DNA from: Dromiciops gliroides
Lineage: Eukaryota > Chordata > Mammalia > Microbiotheria > Microbiotheriidae
Assembly: GCF_019393635.1 (NCBI RefSeq)
Contig: NC_057861.1
Location: 737,378,232-737,442,231, forward strand
Reading direction: 5' to 3'
DNA: 64,000 nucleotides
Part shown: one piece after another, positions 20,351 through 31,575 of the stretch
Numbering within the stretch: position 1 is the first letter of the stretch
Layout of the letters: each line of letters opens with the position of its first letter
Program-made: the position numbers and the translations under genes
Notes under the pieces: model-generated
The model's input: the letters and a program-made list of their open reading frames with translations, nothing else
What the model was told of the DNA's origin: nothing
The model's database searches: none

Positions 20351-21187
20351 CTGTTGGTTTGACTTCTCAAATTCAAGGGTCTTATTAAAAATACCTGACA
20401 AGTATAGAATGGATAACAATGAGTTTAAATAGAATTGCCACTCACATCTTAATTTACACCTAATTATCAAGCTTATTTTAGTTTTAGGAACTGTTTAAAA
20501 ATATATTTGCTCGTTGAAAAAATTGTCAGCTTAAAAAAAGATAATAATAGAAATAATTTATTCTAAAGTTAAATATTGACACAAAAAAAAGACTTTATAT
20601 TTGTTAAGCAGCTTTAGGAGTTAAAAAAACCAAATAACTAAGTTCTTTATTCAGAGAAGTAAAATAAAAGCTCTTTGACCTCCCTACAATCTGCAAGCAT
20701 TAAGGATCATTTCCCAGATCACATTAAAACATAGAAATTCACAGGAATAACTTGGCTTTAAAGACCATAAACAGTGTTATGGAGTGATCTATGTTGGTAT
20801 TGTTTTTTCATTGGGTAGCTCCTTTTCTTCATGACATTAATGTACCTAAAAAGATCAATTAAAGACAGACTCTCCTAATACCTCTCTCTGTGCAAAGACA
20901 ATTAGACCAAGACCCACCTTTTCCCAATACCAGCCAAGAAACTACCAGTAGAAAGGAATGGACATCTATCCACTGACAGTGAGTGAGGTGGTGATATACA
21001 ACCTTTGTCAGTCCCTTACTAATTTATTTCTGGTGACCAGTTCAAGGGAGAATGCTCCAGCATCCATTTTACTCCTAGTAATATCTGCTGTACAAATTAA
21101 GCAAATTTTTGATGCCCTTTCTCCTTTCCTTTTCTCCATGTTTTTAGTTGCTACAGGCATCTTTTCCTCTTCCCCACTGACTTTCAG
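20351..21187. other. AT-rich unique sequence
   Basis: No interspersed repeat or coding exon recognised. Confidence 0.35.
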
Positions 21188-21381
21188 CCTCATTCATTAT
21201 TAATATTATTATTATTTTTTTTTTTTGGTGAGGCAATTGGGGTTAAGTGACTTTCCCAGGGTCACATAGCTATTAAGTGTCAAGTGTCTGAGGCCGGATT
21301 TGAACTCAGGTCCTCCTGAATCCAGGGCAGGTGCTTTGTCCACTGCGCCACCTAGCTGCCCCAACCTCATCCATTATTAAT
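21188..21381 (-). mobile_element. Young marsupial tRNA-derived SINE with target-site duplication
   Basis: T-run (reversed tail), GGCAATTGGGGTTAAGTGAC, then TTTGAACTCAGGTCC, then GTCCACTGCGCCACCTAGCT head. A 17-bp duplication starting CCTCAT and ending CATTATTAAT flanks it at 21188-21204 and 21365-21381 with one mismatch. Confidence 0.9.
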
Positions 21382-21414
21382 GGAGGAAAGGGGAAGCCTC
21401 CGAAGTCCCTTCTA

Positions 21415-21660
21415 GCTTTATGATCCTGTTGTTGTTGCTGAATTGTTTCAGTCTGTCTCTTCATGATCCCATTTGGGGTTTTCTTGACAAAGATACCAGA
21501 ATGGTTTGCCATTTCCTTTTCTGGTTCATTTTTCAGATGAGAAAACTGAGGCAAATGGAGTATAGTGACTTGCCCAGGGACACACAGTGTCTGAGGCCAG
21601 ATTTGAACTCAGGAAGAAGACAAGTACTCTATTGACTGCACCACCCAGATGCCCTCTATG
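21415..21660 (-). repeat. Long marsupial SINE (WALLSI-like)
   Basis: Reversed tail TTGTTGTTGCTGAATTG, TTTGGGGTTTTCTTGAC and TTTGCCATTTCCTTTTCTGG, then a SINE core to CACCACCCAGATGCCC. Confidence 0.75.
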
Positions 21661-21679
21661 ATCTTATAGATCTGCCCTT

Positions 21680-21870
21680 TTCAATGAAGAGCACAAGGGG
21701 AAGTGAATTTCCAGCCAAAGGTCTTGGGTTCAAATCCCTGGTCTGCCATTTTACTACCTGTGTGACCATGAGTAAGCTGCTCCATCTCTCTCTGGCCCTC
21801 ACTGTCCTTATCTGTAAAAGAGGAGGATTGGACCGCTAAGGTCCCTTCCTCCTCTACATCCATGATATTT
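21680..21870 (+). repeat. MIR-class SINE
   Basis: TTGGGTTCAAATCCCTGGTC, GTGTGACCATGAGTAAGCTG, then TATCTGTAAAAGAGGAGGA and CCATGATAT. Confidence 0.7.
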
Positions 21871-22039
21871 TCATGTGAATAAATGAATCTAGCAAGCATT
21901 TTCAAAGTCCTGTTCAATGCTGAGGTCTCCCCATAATTATCTAGGATGCTAGGGTCTGTCTCAGCAGCAGCTGACATTTTGTAGAGACTTATTCATACTG
22001 CCAAATGTATTAGGACGAGAGATGTGTGAAACTCAGAGA

Positions 22040-22480
22040 TGTGTGAAAAGCCTTATTTTTTTTTTTTGTCTTGGTTCAAATAGGTTTGTACCGGGCTTTA
22101 ATATTCCTTTGCATTTCTGTTTCTGTCAGTCTTTCTAACTTCACTCATTCACACTACACAAATGCCAAATCAACCAATTTGACTCTAAGAAATGAAACAA
22201 AAAGCAGCTATTGGTTTAGGGAATCCTGTCCAAATCTTAGTTCAGTTTCATGGGTCTCTGTGAAAGATATGAAGTGATATTTGATATTTCTGTTTGAAGG
22301 GTTAATTAACGATTTCTTATCTACATCTAAGCACAGGGCAAAAAAGAAATCCCCCATTGTATTGCTTTAATGCTGGACAGCTCCACTTGTCAACAAAGGG
22401 ATTTAGAGTTTTTGCTTAGTTATCACAGTATGTGACAGCCGATAATATAGCGTTTGTTTTAAGTCTTGTCAACATACTCA
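22040..22480. promoter_or_regulatory. Repeat-free island, candidate conserved element
   Basis: Contains an octamer-half TTTGCAT word near 22110, GGTTAATTAAC near 22302 and CAACAAAGGG near 22394 (SOX-like) in otherwise unique sequence bounded by SINEs. Regulatory role inferred from motif content only. Confidence 0.3.
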
Positions 22481-22484
22481 GAAA

Positions 22485-22695
22485 GCAAGGTGGCCTAATG
22501 GATGGGGCACCCACTCCTGTTTCTCTTACTTGCTTCATAAGATTGGGCAGGTCACTTTACCTTAGTCAGTTTCCTCATTTGTGAAGCAGAAATAATAATA
22601 GCATCTACCTACCAGGGTGGAGGATCAAATGAGATATATAAAGCTCTTTGCAAATCTTAAAGCTCTATATAAATGCAAGTTACTATATTTTTGTT
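22485..22695 (+). repeat. MIR-class SINE
   Basis: GGCCTAATGGATGGGGCAC head, GGGCAGGTCACTTTACC core and AAGCTCTATATAAATGCAAG tail. Confidence 0.7.
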
Positions 22696-22774
22696 GTTAT
22701 CTCAAGAAGCTATATAATTCAGGCCAACAAAATATTTCATCTCAGTCATCTGAATAACAGGCACAAAATTCAAG

Positions 22775-23052
22775 ACATTAAAACAAGATTTTGACAAAAA
22801 AAAGTGTTTTTCATGGTACTTGACATATACTACATTATGTGTCGCTTTAGAAATTTATAAGATTGGGGCAGCTAGGTGGCACAGTAGATAAAGCACCAGC
22901 CCTGGCTTCAGGAAGACCTGAGTTCAAATCAGGTCTCAGACATTTGACACTTACTAGTTGTGTGACCCTGGGCAAGTCACTTAACCCTCATTGCCTTGAA
23001 AAAGACAAAAACAAGAAATTTATAAGATCAACACTGAACTATCACCAGACCA
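22775..23052 (+). repeat. Duplicated unit, copy 1 (split by a SINE)
   Basis: The unit ACATTAAAACAAGATTTTGA ... GTGTTTTTCATGGTACTTGA ... TTTAGAAATTTATAAGATCA matches copy 2 at 23697-23815 over about 115 nt once the SINE at 22849-23028 is removed. Confidence 0.8.
22849..23028 (+). mobile_element. Young marsupial tRNA-derived SINE with perfect target-site duplication
   Basis: GGGGCAGCTAGGTGGCACAG head and TGTGACCCTGGGCAAGTCAC core. The 15-bp duplication AGAAATTTATAAGAT is at 22849-22863 and 23014-23028. The insertion lies inside the duplicated unit. Confidence 0.93.
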
Positions 23053-23696
23053 CTGTGTGTATTCGGTAGGAGGGGACTGATAAGGCTTATTTGTCTTTAT
23101 AAATAATCGAGAAGTTTGGGAGAATTCAAACTATGATTTGATCTGCGTGGGAAAACCCTTGGGATGGAACTCTCCAACATGTATGGTGTTCAGCAGCTTG
23201 TCTGTAATTTATAGTCTCACAATTGCCTGAGAAATTAAGTGACTTGCCCCTGTAGACACATGGGCTAGAAGAAGATCTTCTGGACACCATGGCTCACCAC
23301 TCTGCCTGGCTTCTTCTTAATGATAATATTGGAAATAAAGCCAATGGGAATACAGGATCTTGCCCAGGGCACAAAATCCCTTCTAAAGCAAGAGTTCTGA
23401 AGATTTTTCTCTGTTGACTGGTTTGCTTGTTCTGTGAACCTCTATAGCAATCCTGTGAAACCCATAGACCCCTTCTCAGAATAATGTTCTTAACTGCATT
23501 GGATTACCAAGGAAACCAATTATATTAAAAAGCAATTATCAAACTATTAACAAAACAAGTTCACAGACCTCAGTTAAGAACCCTTGTCCTAAGGAGGGAC
23601 ATGATTGAGAATGCTAGGATACTTGGCAATCTCTTCAAAGAAGATATATTTATGAGTTTCTGATATTTATTTCTCTCTTGATTTGATTTGCCATTT
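23053..23696. other. Unique sequence between the two duplicated units
   Basis: One diverged MIR-like patch at 23190-23330; no coding exon seen. Confidence 0.35.
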
Positions 23697-23815
23697 ACAT
23701 TAAAACAAGAATTTGAAAAAAAAAGTGTTTTTGATGGTACTTGGCATATATCTTATTACATTATGTGTTGCTTTAGAAATTTACAAGATCAACATTGAGA
23801 TGTCACCAGACAAAC
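23697..23815 (+). repeat. Duplicated unit, copy 2 (uninterrupted)
   Basis: Same words in the same order as copy 1, with scattered substitutions and a short insertion near 23750. It has no SINE. Confidence 0.8.
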
Positions 23816-24149
23816 ATCCATGCTTGTGCTGTGATAGACAGTCACAAGCACCTCCCAAGGCAGCAGCAGATATTTACACTGAACCCAAATAGAAAACTAT
23901 GGCAATGTCAGCAGAAGCACATTTCATGTCGCTATAGAGGCGGCTTAGACTCAACCTCCTTCTTAATTTGCTTGCCAGTGACCAAAACTCTTGTGCTGGG
24001 ATCATTCTGTGTGGGCATAACAAAGGCAGAGGGAACGTGGCTTTCCACGGCACTGGCATCAACAGATTTGGGTGAGGGTCAGAAGTGACTTCTCCCCAGT
24101 GTACAGAGAGAGGTGCCGGCTCGACAGGATGCGACTGTGTGATGTAAGA

Positions 24150-24430
24150 GTAGCAGCCCATTAAAAAGTGAAAGACTCAGGACTCAGCTGACTTGGGACT
24201 CGGCTCTTTGTTTTCTCTAGAATGATGCTGCCAGGACTTATTTGTCTCTCCTCCCTGCTCCCCTTCCATGGGACTAATTGAATTAAGAAGTCACTTTGGT
24301 GGCTTATGTACACAGGTTGTGTGTACAGAGGGCTACTGGCTTGATTGCATTTCCTGAAGTGATTCAGTTAAACACTGGCGTGAATGATTTCTCAAATGGA
24401 ATCAACTGTGTGTTTCTGGCGACCATAAGA
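24150..24430. promoter_or_regulatory. Repeat-free island, candidate conserved element
   Basis: Around 24270-24420 there are CTAATTGAATTAAG, TTGATTGCATTTCC, GTGATTCAGTTAA and ATGATTTC words (homeodomain/POU-like). No coding evidence. Confidence 0.27.
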
Positions 24431-25062
24431 CCACAGAATCCTAGTTCTAGAGCTTGAAAGCTTGAAAGCTTTCTGGTGGTATCACCTCATTTTACACATG
24501 GTTGAACTGAGGCTCAAGATGGTTGAGTGACTCATCCAGAGTCACACTGTGATTTAGAGCTGGAAAGGACTGTAGAGGTCATCCAGCCAAGCTCCTTTAT
24601 TTTACAGATGAGGAAACTGAGGCCCGGGGACAATGTGTAACTTGTTACTGCTCAATTAAGTGGCAAGCAAGAGATCTGAACTCAAGTCCTCTGGCTCCTT
24701 GGAGGGATGAAAAGCTCATTGAACATGGAGTCATAAGACTTGAATTCTAATCTTTTGTCTCTGTGGTGACCTTGGGCAAGTCACCACCTCTCTGGGCCTC
24801 CTCTGTAGGATGAGGTCTCTTTCAGTTCTAGATGTATCATCCTATAACTGAACCCAGCCCTCTTCCTCTGTACCAACACTGATGAAGAAATTGAGACCCA
24901 GAGGAGGGGACTGACCTCCTCGGTCATATGGCTAGTAAGCAGAACAACTGGGATTGGAAAGCATGTCTTTTGGCTTCTAATCATATGCTCTTTACCAGAG
25001 TGGGTTGAGTGACAAAAGCTTTGCTCCAGGAAGCTGACATTTAGAGGCGATGACGGCACTTA
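24430..25062. repeat. Cluster of four MIR/THER1-type SINE fragments
   Basis: Reverse copies at 24430-24550 and 24550-24705 (ACAGATGAGGAAACTGAGGC), a + copy at 24708-24850 (ACCTTGGGCAAGTCACC), and a reverse copy at 24860-25015 (AAATTGAGACCCAGAGGAG). Confidence 0.65.
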
Positions 25063-25249
25063 CACTCCTGCAGGAATACACAACTAAGCAAAAGGAGACT
25101 CATTACATGCTAAGGCAGTCCATCACCTTTCTGGACTGTTCTCATTTGTAAGCAGTTGTTTCTTATGTTGAGCCATAATCTGTGCCTACTTGTGAATTGT
25201 CCCCATTGCTTCCTTCTTCCACGTGACCTATTTGAGGAGAGAAGTCTTG

Positions 25250-25800
25250 TTGACATATGATAATAAATGTAGCACTAATGGGGATCTCAGCAGTCATCTA
25301 ATCTAACCCCCTCAATTTACAGTTGAGGAAAATAAGGCCAGACAGGTTGAAGTAACTTGCCCAAGAAACAGACCAAGAGATCTGAACCCAGAGCCTCTGA
25401 CTCTTGTTACTGTGCCCCTGCAGATTCCCCCACATCTATATTCCCCTCATATGATGGAAGACAAAGTGACGAATACCATTAAGGAAAAGACAAATGGAAA
25501 GTCTGAATGGGAGAACTGAGATAACTGCCTAAGATGTCCCAGATGGGCCAGACTGAGCTTATGCCTATGTACAATTGGCCAAATATTATCCTGTCTTAGT
25601 GACGATTACCCTTCACCCCCATCTAGCATCTGGAATGATAGAATGAGGCACCTTAGAAACTTGGTCCAACTCCTTCATTGTCTACAGGTGAGGTTTGAGA
25701 AAGGAAGGCACTTGCCCAGGTTATAGATGGATCCAGGAGTATAACCCAGGGATCATTTCCAGTCCAGTGCTCTCTGCACTATGCCATAGATTGATGGCTC
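25250..25800 (-). repeat. Two THER1/MIR-type SINE fragments in unique sequence
   Basis: 25280-25420 (GTTGAGGAAAATAAGGCCAG, then AACTTGCCCAAGAAACA) and 25630-25790 (CACTTGCCCAGGTTATAGAT). Confidence 0.6.
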
Positions 25801-26325
25801 TTTGATCTATCCACCAGCTAGGCAGAGATAGTCCACAGGTTCTAGGTTACCCTCTGGAAAGCCCTAGCCAAAATGATGCCCTACTAGATCTTCTCATTTT
25901 CAAGCTAAACATATACAAATTCCCTTCTCCAATCTTTTGTTAAATGATGATGAGATATGAAATACTTATGGCTGTAAGACATGGAATACATAAATAATTA
26001 AAATGTTTTTCATAGAAGGCAATAGAGTAGTACCTAGTAGGTATGAACAGGATGCAATAGATAACCACTGAGGAACTCTGAATGGACATAAAATATGGCA
26101 TCAAGGAATGAGTGAAAAAATATGTATTAAGCTCTTACTATGTGCAAAACAATGAGGAGACAAACAGGAAACCCTGACAGTCCCTGCTCCCGAGGGGCTA
26201 CAACCTCTATAAGAGCTGCAGCTCATTTCCTCCACAGCCACAACTACTAGAGGCCCAGAAAAGAGTGCTCACCTCCACAATCATTGGAATTTTCAAATTG
26301 TTCAGCAGTAGAAGTAGATACAATT
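25801..26325. other. Unique sequence, L2/CR1-like fragment near 26110-26205
   Basis: The fragment reads TATTAAGCTCTTACTATGTG, then GTCCCTGCTCCCGAGGGGCT. No coding exon recognised. Confidence 0.4.
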
Positions 26326-26631
26326 TTATAGACGAAAATAACATGAAAGGGCACCCATGAGGTCACCTTTATACATGTTGTAGCTTTCTGCCATGTTCCT
26401 TGGTAGTCTTGGAACTCTGCTTTTCCTTAATGTATTTACTTTTTCCTTGACTCCCAGGGTATATTCTGCTGGACATCCCAGGGAGGCTGCTAGGATATAG
26501 ATGAGAAATGCAAATTCTCCAATCTTTCTGAAGTCCATAAGGTTCTCCTCTGGCACAAGGAGCAAGATGCAGAAGCCTCCATCCTCCATCCTCTGGGCAA
26601 TTTCCTCTACAGGTGTGTCTGGACTGCTCAC
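26326..26631 (-). other. Unassigned 101-codon open frame, probably not a gene
   Basis: Open frame on - with balanced composition (starts MSSPDTPVEEIAQRMEDGGF). I do not recognise the product. There is no flanking splice pattern or conserved domain, and the upstream codons on - contain stops. A decayed retrocopy fragment is possible. Confidence 0.15.
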
Positions 26632-26839
26632 TCTTCCCTCCCCACTGCCATCTCCTGGGTTCTCAGCTGGCTTGCTATTTTATACAAAGCTCTCAGAACT
26701 TGACTGATTTCCTTCAGCCAGTCTTAACAGACTTTCTGTCTGGGGTCCTTTCACTTTACTACCAGTTGGATCAAGGACTTTTTCTGGACTTATCGCAGAT
26801 GCCTTTGATTGATGGGTTCAATGAAGATATTTAGACCTT

Positions 26840-27390
26840 GCCCACACCTAGTTCATCCCTCTGGTGGACTGAAGTCTGGGTCTTTCTAATTATTGAAGCA
26901 AGGGTATGGGCCACTCCTCTTATACCATGAGCCATTAAATTAAAATAAAATGGAAGCCAAGGGGGAGGAACATTTTCTAGATAAATAACATTAAATGCTG
27001 GCTTGGGAGGATGAATGCAGAAAAGAACTATTTGTTTTTGCCCATTAAGAAATCCTTAATGACTTCAGAGAGAATCTTTTGTTGAGTTTTGGGGAGAGAA
27101 GGTAGATTGCAAAGGGGCAGAAGAGCAATCAGGTGTTGCAGAAGTAGAAGGGGGTAGTGGGGCTCTTTTATTGTTTAGGATCAGAGAGGTATGACCGTGT
27201 TTGAAACCCAAGGGAAATACGCAATAGAGAGGGAGAGATTGAAAATGTATCTAAGTGTGGTTGATGGAAGGTTAAAGAGGAGATAAGGAGTTTCTATTAC
27301 CTTTCTTTGTTAGATGCTAGAGGGCAGGGCAAGTATCAGATACTTTCTTCAAAGAATTATACTAGGTCCTGGGCAGTGCTTTCAAAATAT
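26840..27390. other. Unique sequence, no gene
   Basis: No repeat or exon recognised. Confidence 0.3.
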
Positions 27391-27394
27391 TGCC

Positions 27395-27735
27395 CGGAGG
27401 TAGTGTGGTTCAGTGGAAAGTGTGGTGGATTTGGAATCAGAAGTAGGGTTAAATCCCTATTCTGGTTTTTACCACCTTTGCGAATTTGGGAAGTCCTTCC
27501 AACTCTTTGGGCCTTCATTTTCTCAAGATCAGAATAAATTATTTGAAAAGTCCTTTCCATCTCTGAATCTATGATCCCTTTATCCCTTGGCTGTTGAAAA
27601 TGACATTAAAGATGAAATAATTAAAGGTTATCATTTATTCCATATCAACTAACTATGTTCCAGGCACTGTTAGGCACCAGGGATACAACAACAAATGATG
27701 AAACACATCCTTTTTTCTCAAGGTGTTCGCAGGAT
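27395..27735 (+). repeat. MIR-class SINE followed by an L2/CR1-like fragment
   Basis: 27395-27590: GTGTGGTTCAGTGGAAAGTG head to ATCTATGATCCC. 27625-27735: TATGTTCCAGGCACTGTTAG, then GGGATACAACAACAAATGAT. Confidence 0.6.
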
Positions 27736-27806
27736 TAACACAGTATCTTTAATTGATATAATAATAGTAATAATAATAATAGCTCACATTTATATGTGTC
27801 TACTAT

Positions 27807-28046
27807 AGGCAGCTAATTAGCACAATGGATAGAGCACCAGGCCTGGAATCAGGATTTGGCCTCAGACATTTAGTAACTGTGTGTCCCTGGGCAAGTCACT
27901 TAACCCTGTTTGTTTCAGTTTCCTCACCTTTAAAATGAACTGGAGAAGGAAATAACAAACCACTGCAATATCTTTGCCAAGAAAACCCCAAATGGAGTCA
28001 TGAAGAGTTGAACATGACTGAAATGACTGAACAACAGCAACAAATT
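27807..28046 (+). repeat. Long marsupial SINE (WALLSI-like)
   Basis: GGCAGCTAATTAGCACAATG head, TGGGCAAGTCACTTAACCC core, AAGAAAACCCCAAATGGAG and TGAAATGACTGAACAACAGC tail. Confidence 0.8.
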
Positions 28047-28700
28047 GTTCCAGGCACATAAGACTAAGTGTTTTGCTATTAGTAGTAGTAATAGTAGCAG
28101 TATATAATTATTTTATTTAAATATCAAGTCTCTAATACATAGCTTTAAATCTTCATTTTAAAATTTCTGGGCATATGAAGATAATCCCCATTTAAGCCTA
28201 CAGATGGATAAAAATTCAGTGCTATATCATAAATGAGATATATATTTATGGGTCCATCATTGTTCAACTTACCTTTTTCTGATTTTTTCCACTGACTTGA
28301 ATTAAATTCAATAAAAATTGTTGTAAAAGCAAGAAATTATCAAAAGCCTTTCTTAATCCAATAATAACATGTCTGTGGCAACTATCTCTGGGTATTCATT
28401 CACCTATAAGCAGGAAAGAATTAACACAAAAGAAACATGACTATTCTCCTACTTTAGTAACCCACGCCTAAAAGAAAATGAGGTTGGGGAGGCATGATTT
28501 TCCTTGATGAACCCATGCTGGTTCATAGTGATCACTGTTCTCCTTTCAAAGGGCTCACAAATCACCACTATAATAATCTGTTCCAGTATCCTTATCTATC
28601 GGAAGATAGACACACTAACATAGACATGTCTTCCGGACATAACACATATTTACCTCAAGATGGGGAAGATTGTGGAAACTGTGGAAATGAGGATTAGCTT
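28047..28700. other. Unique AT-rich sequence
   Basis: AGTAGTAGTAATAGTAG microrepeat near 28080; no gene recognised. Confidence 0.3.
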
Positions 28701-28990
28701 CAGATACTATAGTAGTTTCTGAATTTGACCAGGGAGTCGGGAAAGATCAAGGAAAATCCTCGATTTGATCTGTCAGTTGAGCAAGCAGACTCCTAAGGGC
28801 TGAATAGCTGGCATCAATTCTCAAAATGATGCCGATAATGCAAAGAACAGCAGGCTAGGGCATTGTGAAGGCCTGGTCCGTTTGTAACAAGTGGAGGTTC
28901 TTTTGTGCTATAGATTATTTACAAAGACCCTAAGATCTGTAAACCAGCAGAGTGACAAAGGCATTAAGTCCCTTTCATGCTCTCAACCTA
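28701..28990. promoter_or_regulatory. Repeat-free island, candidate conserved element
   Basis: Contains GATAATGCAAAGAACAG (octamer/SOX-like, near 28833) and ATAGATTATTTACAAAG (forkhead-like, near 28911). Inference only. Confidence 0.25.
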
Positions 28991-29730
28991 TTAAATTTAT
29001 GGAGTTAAAAAAAAAACAGCCTTCCTGTACAATCTGGTTTTAACTGGTAATTGCCTTCCCATGGTTATGCAGAGGAAGCAGTACGGTGTGAACCTGAAAG
29101 GAGAGGCAAGCCTCTGAAGGCGGAGTCCTCCCTGGTATCCTAGGGGAAGCTTTGGTAAGACTTTGATAAAGTCAGTTAACATCCCGCTGTTTTTACTTCT
29201 CCCTCTGTAAGCTGGTGATTCAGAGGCAATGGGGTGCCATGAAGGAGGGCTGGACTTGGGTTCAGTTCCTGCCCCTGGTGAAGACTTGCTAGGTGACCAC
29301 AGGTGAATCACTTAACCTCAGCGTCTCAGGTCATTTTCTAAAGCAGTCACGCAGAGACCGATTTGAATCAGTGGAAGGAGCTAGAACTTCAGCATTCTAT
29401 ATACCTCTGCCCCATTCCTACCCCCCCCCCATTAATGGTACTGCAGATCGCAAGGCATGAAGTTATTTTGATGTGTTGAGATTATTATATAACTTCCAGA
29501 TAATGACAGTACTAAGGACTTCATGGGGAAAAAACCACCTCGATTTCAGGGTCAGCTTCCTCCTTTTGGAAGCATTAGGACAATTCACTGGGATGTTCTC
29601 CTCCTTGCCTTTTGATCCCACTCTCTTTTATCATTTACATGTGCTATCATGAAGGTGCACTTTTTAAAATTAAGATTTTAGTCAACATATAAAGCCTACT
29701 TATACATTATTCCTGTTTGCATGCTGTGAA
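28991..29730. other. Mostly unique; MIR fragment at 29215-29345
   Basis: The MIR patch (+) reads GGACTTGGGTTCAGTTCC, then GTGAATCACTTAACCTCAG. A C-run lies at 29421-29430. Confidence 0.4.
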
Positions 29731-29734
29731 TGCA

Positions 29735-30055
29735 CGCTCTCCTCACCTCTACATAGTAGAGTACATAGAAGGTGCTTCATAAATGCTTGTTGACTGACAG
29801 CTCAAATGTCATCTTCTGTGCAAAGCCTTTCCTGATCCCTCCCCAACTGCTAGCGCTCTCCCCTCCACCAAATACCTTCCATTAAACTACGGTTATTTGT
29901 TCCTATTTTTTCTTTTATTTTGTAAGGCCTTAATATGCAGTTGTATCTCCCATTGGAACATAAGCTAAGCCTGGAGTGCAGGGATGATTTAACTCTTTAT
30001 ATTTGTGTCTTCAGCTGCTGGAACATAGAAGGCGCTTAATAAATGCTTGTTGTGG
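29735..30055 (+). repeat. L2 LINE 3' ends
   Basis: Two L2 terminal signatures, GGTGCTTCATAAATGCTTGT (29772) and GGCGCTTAATAAATGCTTGT (30032). The L2-type segment CAAAGCCTTTCCTGATCCCT lies between them. Confidence 0.8.
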
Positions 30056-30445
30056 GACTTCCAGCCAACACAACTCCCTGAACAGAGGCAGACTGCCCAT
30101 GTTTGCAACATGTCTACTTCTGCCTGAAAATTTGCACCATAGTGAATAACGGCAGAGAAATCCAATGAGAAATGATAAAAAGTGATCTATTAGAAGCCAG
30201 AACCACACAAAAAAGATCAGCCAAGTCCACGGACAATAGGCAAGGGGTGTGGGGACCTGCTCTTAGGTGCATACTCACATATTAAATGAAAAAGGAAGGT
30301 TGCACGCACAGAGTTTAGTGTCTAAACTCAACAGGTAAACGGGCAGAGATAGGAGAAGTGGGGGTGGGGTATCAAGGGGAGAGAAATGACTAAAAGAAAA
30401 ACAAAACTACTAATTCTGAAGAATTAAAAGGAAAAAAAAAGAAAA
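30056..30445. other. Unassigned sequence between L2 and L1
   Basis: Could be older LINE or retroviral material; no motif settles it. Confidence 0.25.
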
Positions 30446-30682
30446 GGAAACTAAAGGGGGACTCATCAATTGGAGACTGGCTGAACACACTGTGGTACAT
30501 GAACACAATATTATTGTTTTGTAAGTAATGAGGAAAGAAAGAATTTTGGAGAATGCTGGGAAATGCGAACTGATGAAGAGTGAAAGGAGCAGAACCAAGA
30601 TAATAATCATTCAATGACAACATGGTAAAGAAAAACATCCTTGAAAGACTTAAGAAATCTTGACCAACTCAATAACCAACCA
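30446..30682 (+). repeat. L1 ORF2 3'-end fragment
   Basis: Follows the L1 order seen at 42.55 kb: CATCAATTGGAGACTGGCTG, CTGTGGTACATGAACACAAT, AGTGAAAGGAGCAGAACCAA, then CTTGAAAGACTTAAGAAATC. Frame lost. Confidence 0.75.
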
Positions 30683-30965
30683 GGTTAGCCAGGTGGCACA
30701 ATAGATAGAGAACTGGGCCAGGAGTCAGAAAGACCTGAGTTCAAATCCCATTTCAGTCACTTATCAGTGGTAAGGCTCTGGACAAGTTATTTAACCTTTT
30801 CTGCCTCAGTTTCCTCAACTAGAAAATGGGAGACTATAAGCACCTATCTCCCAGGGTTCTTGTGAGTCTCAAATGAGACAACAGTTGTAAAGCCCTTACT
30901 TAGCACAGTACTTGGCACATAGCAGGTATTTAATATATGCCTGTTCTCTTCTGCCTGTCAGATCT
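30683..30965 (+). repeat. MIR-class/tRNA-derived SINE with MIR tail
   Basis: AGCCAGGTGGCACAATAGAT head, GAGTTCAAATCCC B box, TTGGCACATAGCAGGTATTT tail. Confidence 0.75.
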
Positions 30966-31069
30966 CCAGAGGATGTATCATGAAGCATGTTATCTGCCTC
31001 TCACAGAAAGGTGATGGATTCAATACAGAGACAGACATTTTTGGATATGGCCAATGTCATACGGTCAAT

Positions 31070-31230
31070 GTCATTCGCCAAGAATCTATGAAATGCTTAC
31101 TCCATGCCAGGCACTGTGCCAAACTCCAAGAATACAAACACAAGCACCAAATTAACAATTCTTGCTCCCAAAACATTTATAGTCTAAAAAGAGGAAGACA
31201 ATAAAAGAGGGTAGGGAGGGGCATGAAGTC
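31070..31230 (+). repeat. L2/CR1-like marsupial repeat fragment
   Basis: ATGCTTACTCCATGCCAGGC, then CACTGTGCCAAACTCCAAGA and AACATTTATAGTCTAAAAAG. Confidence 0.6.
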
Positions 31231-31395
31231 AGAGGTTTAGCCTGGTGAGAAATGAAGAGAAGGTTGGAAATGGAGCTACTGGAAAGAGCCACCCAAATAG
31301 AGGGAGGGGCCCAGGAGGTGGGCTACTTGTGAGGTATGACTTCCAGGGCTAAGGTGATAATGGAGCATCTAGACTGGAGTGTAGCCTGGTGAGAA

Positions 31396-31575
31396 ATGTG
31401 TGCTTTTTTTTTCCTTTTTTTTTTTTTTTTTGTGGGTCAATGAGGATTAAGTGACTTGCCCAGGGTCACACAGCTAGTAAGTGTTAAATGTCTGAGGCCA
31501 TATTTGAACTCAGGTCCTCCTGAATCCAGGGCCGGTGCTTTATGCACTACGTCATCTAGCTGCCCCCATGTGTGC
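31396..31575 (-). mobile_element. Marsupial tRNA-derived SINE with target-site duplication
   Basis: T-run, AATGAGGATTAAGTGACTTG, then TTTGAACTCAGGTCC, then CATCTAGCTGCCCCC. The duplication ATGTGTGC is at 31396-31403 and 31568-31575. Confidence 0.88.
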
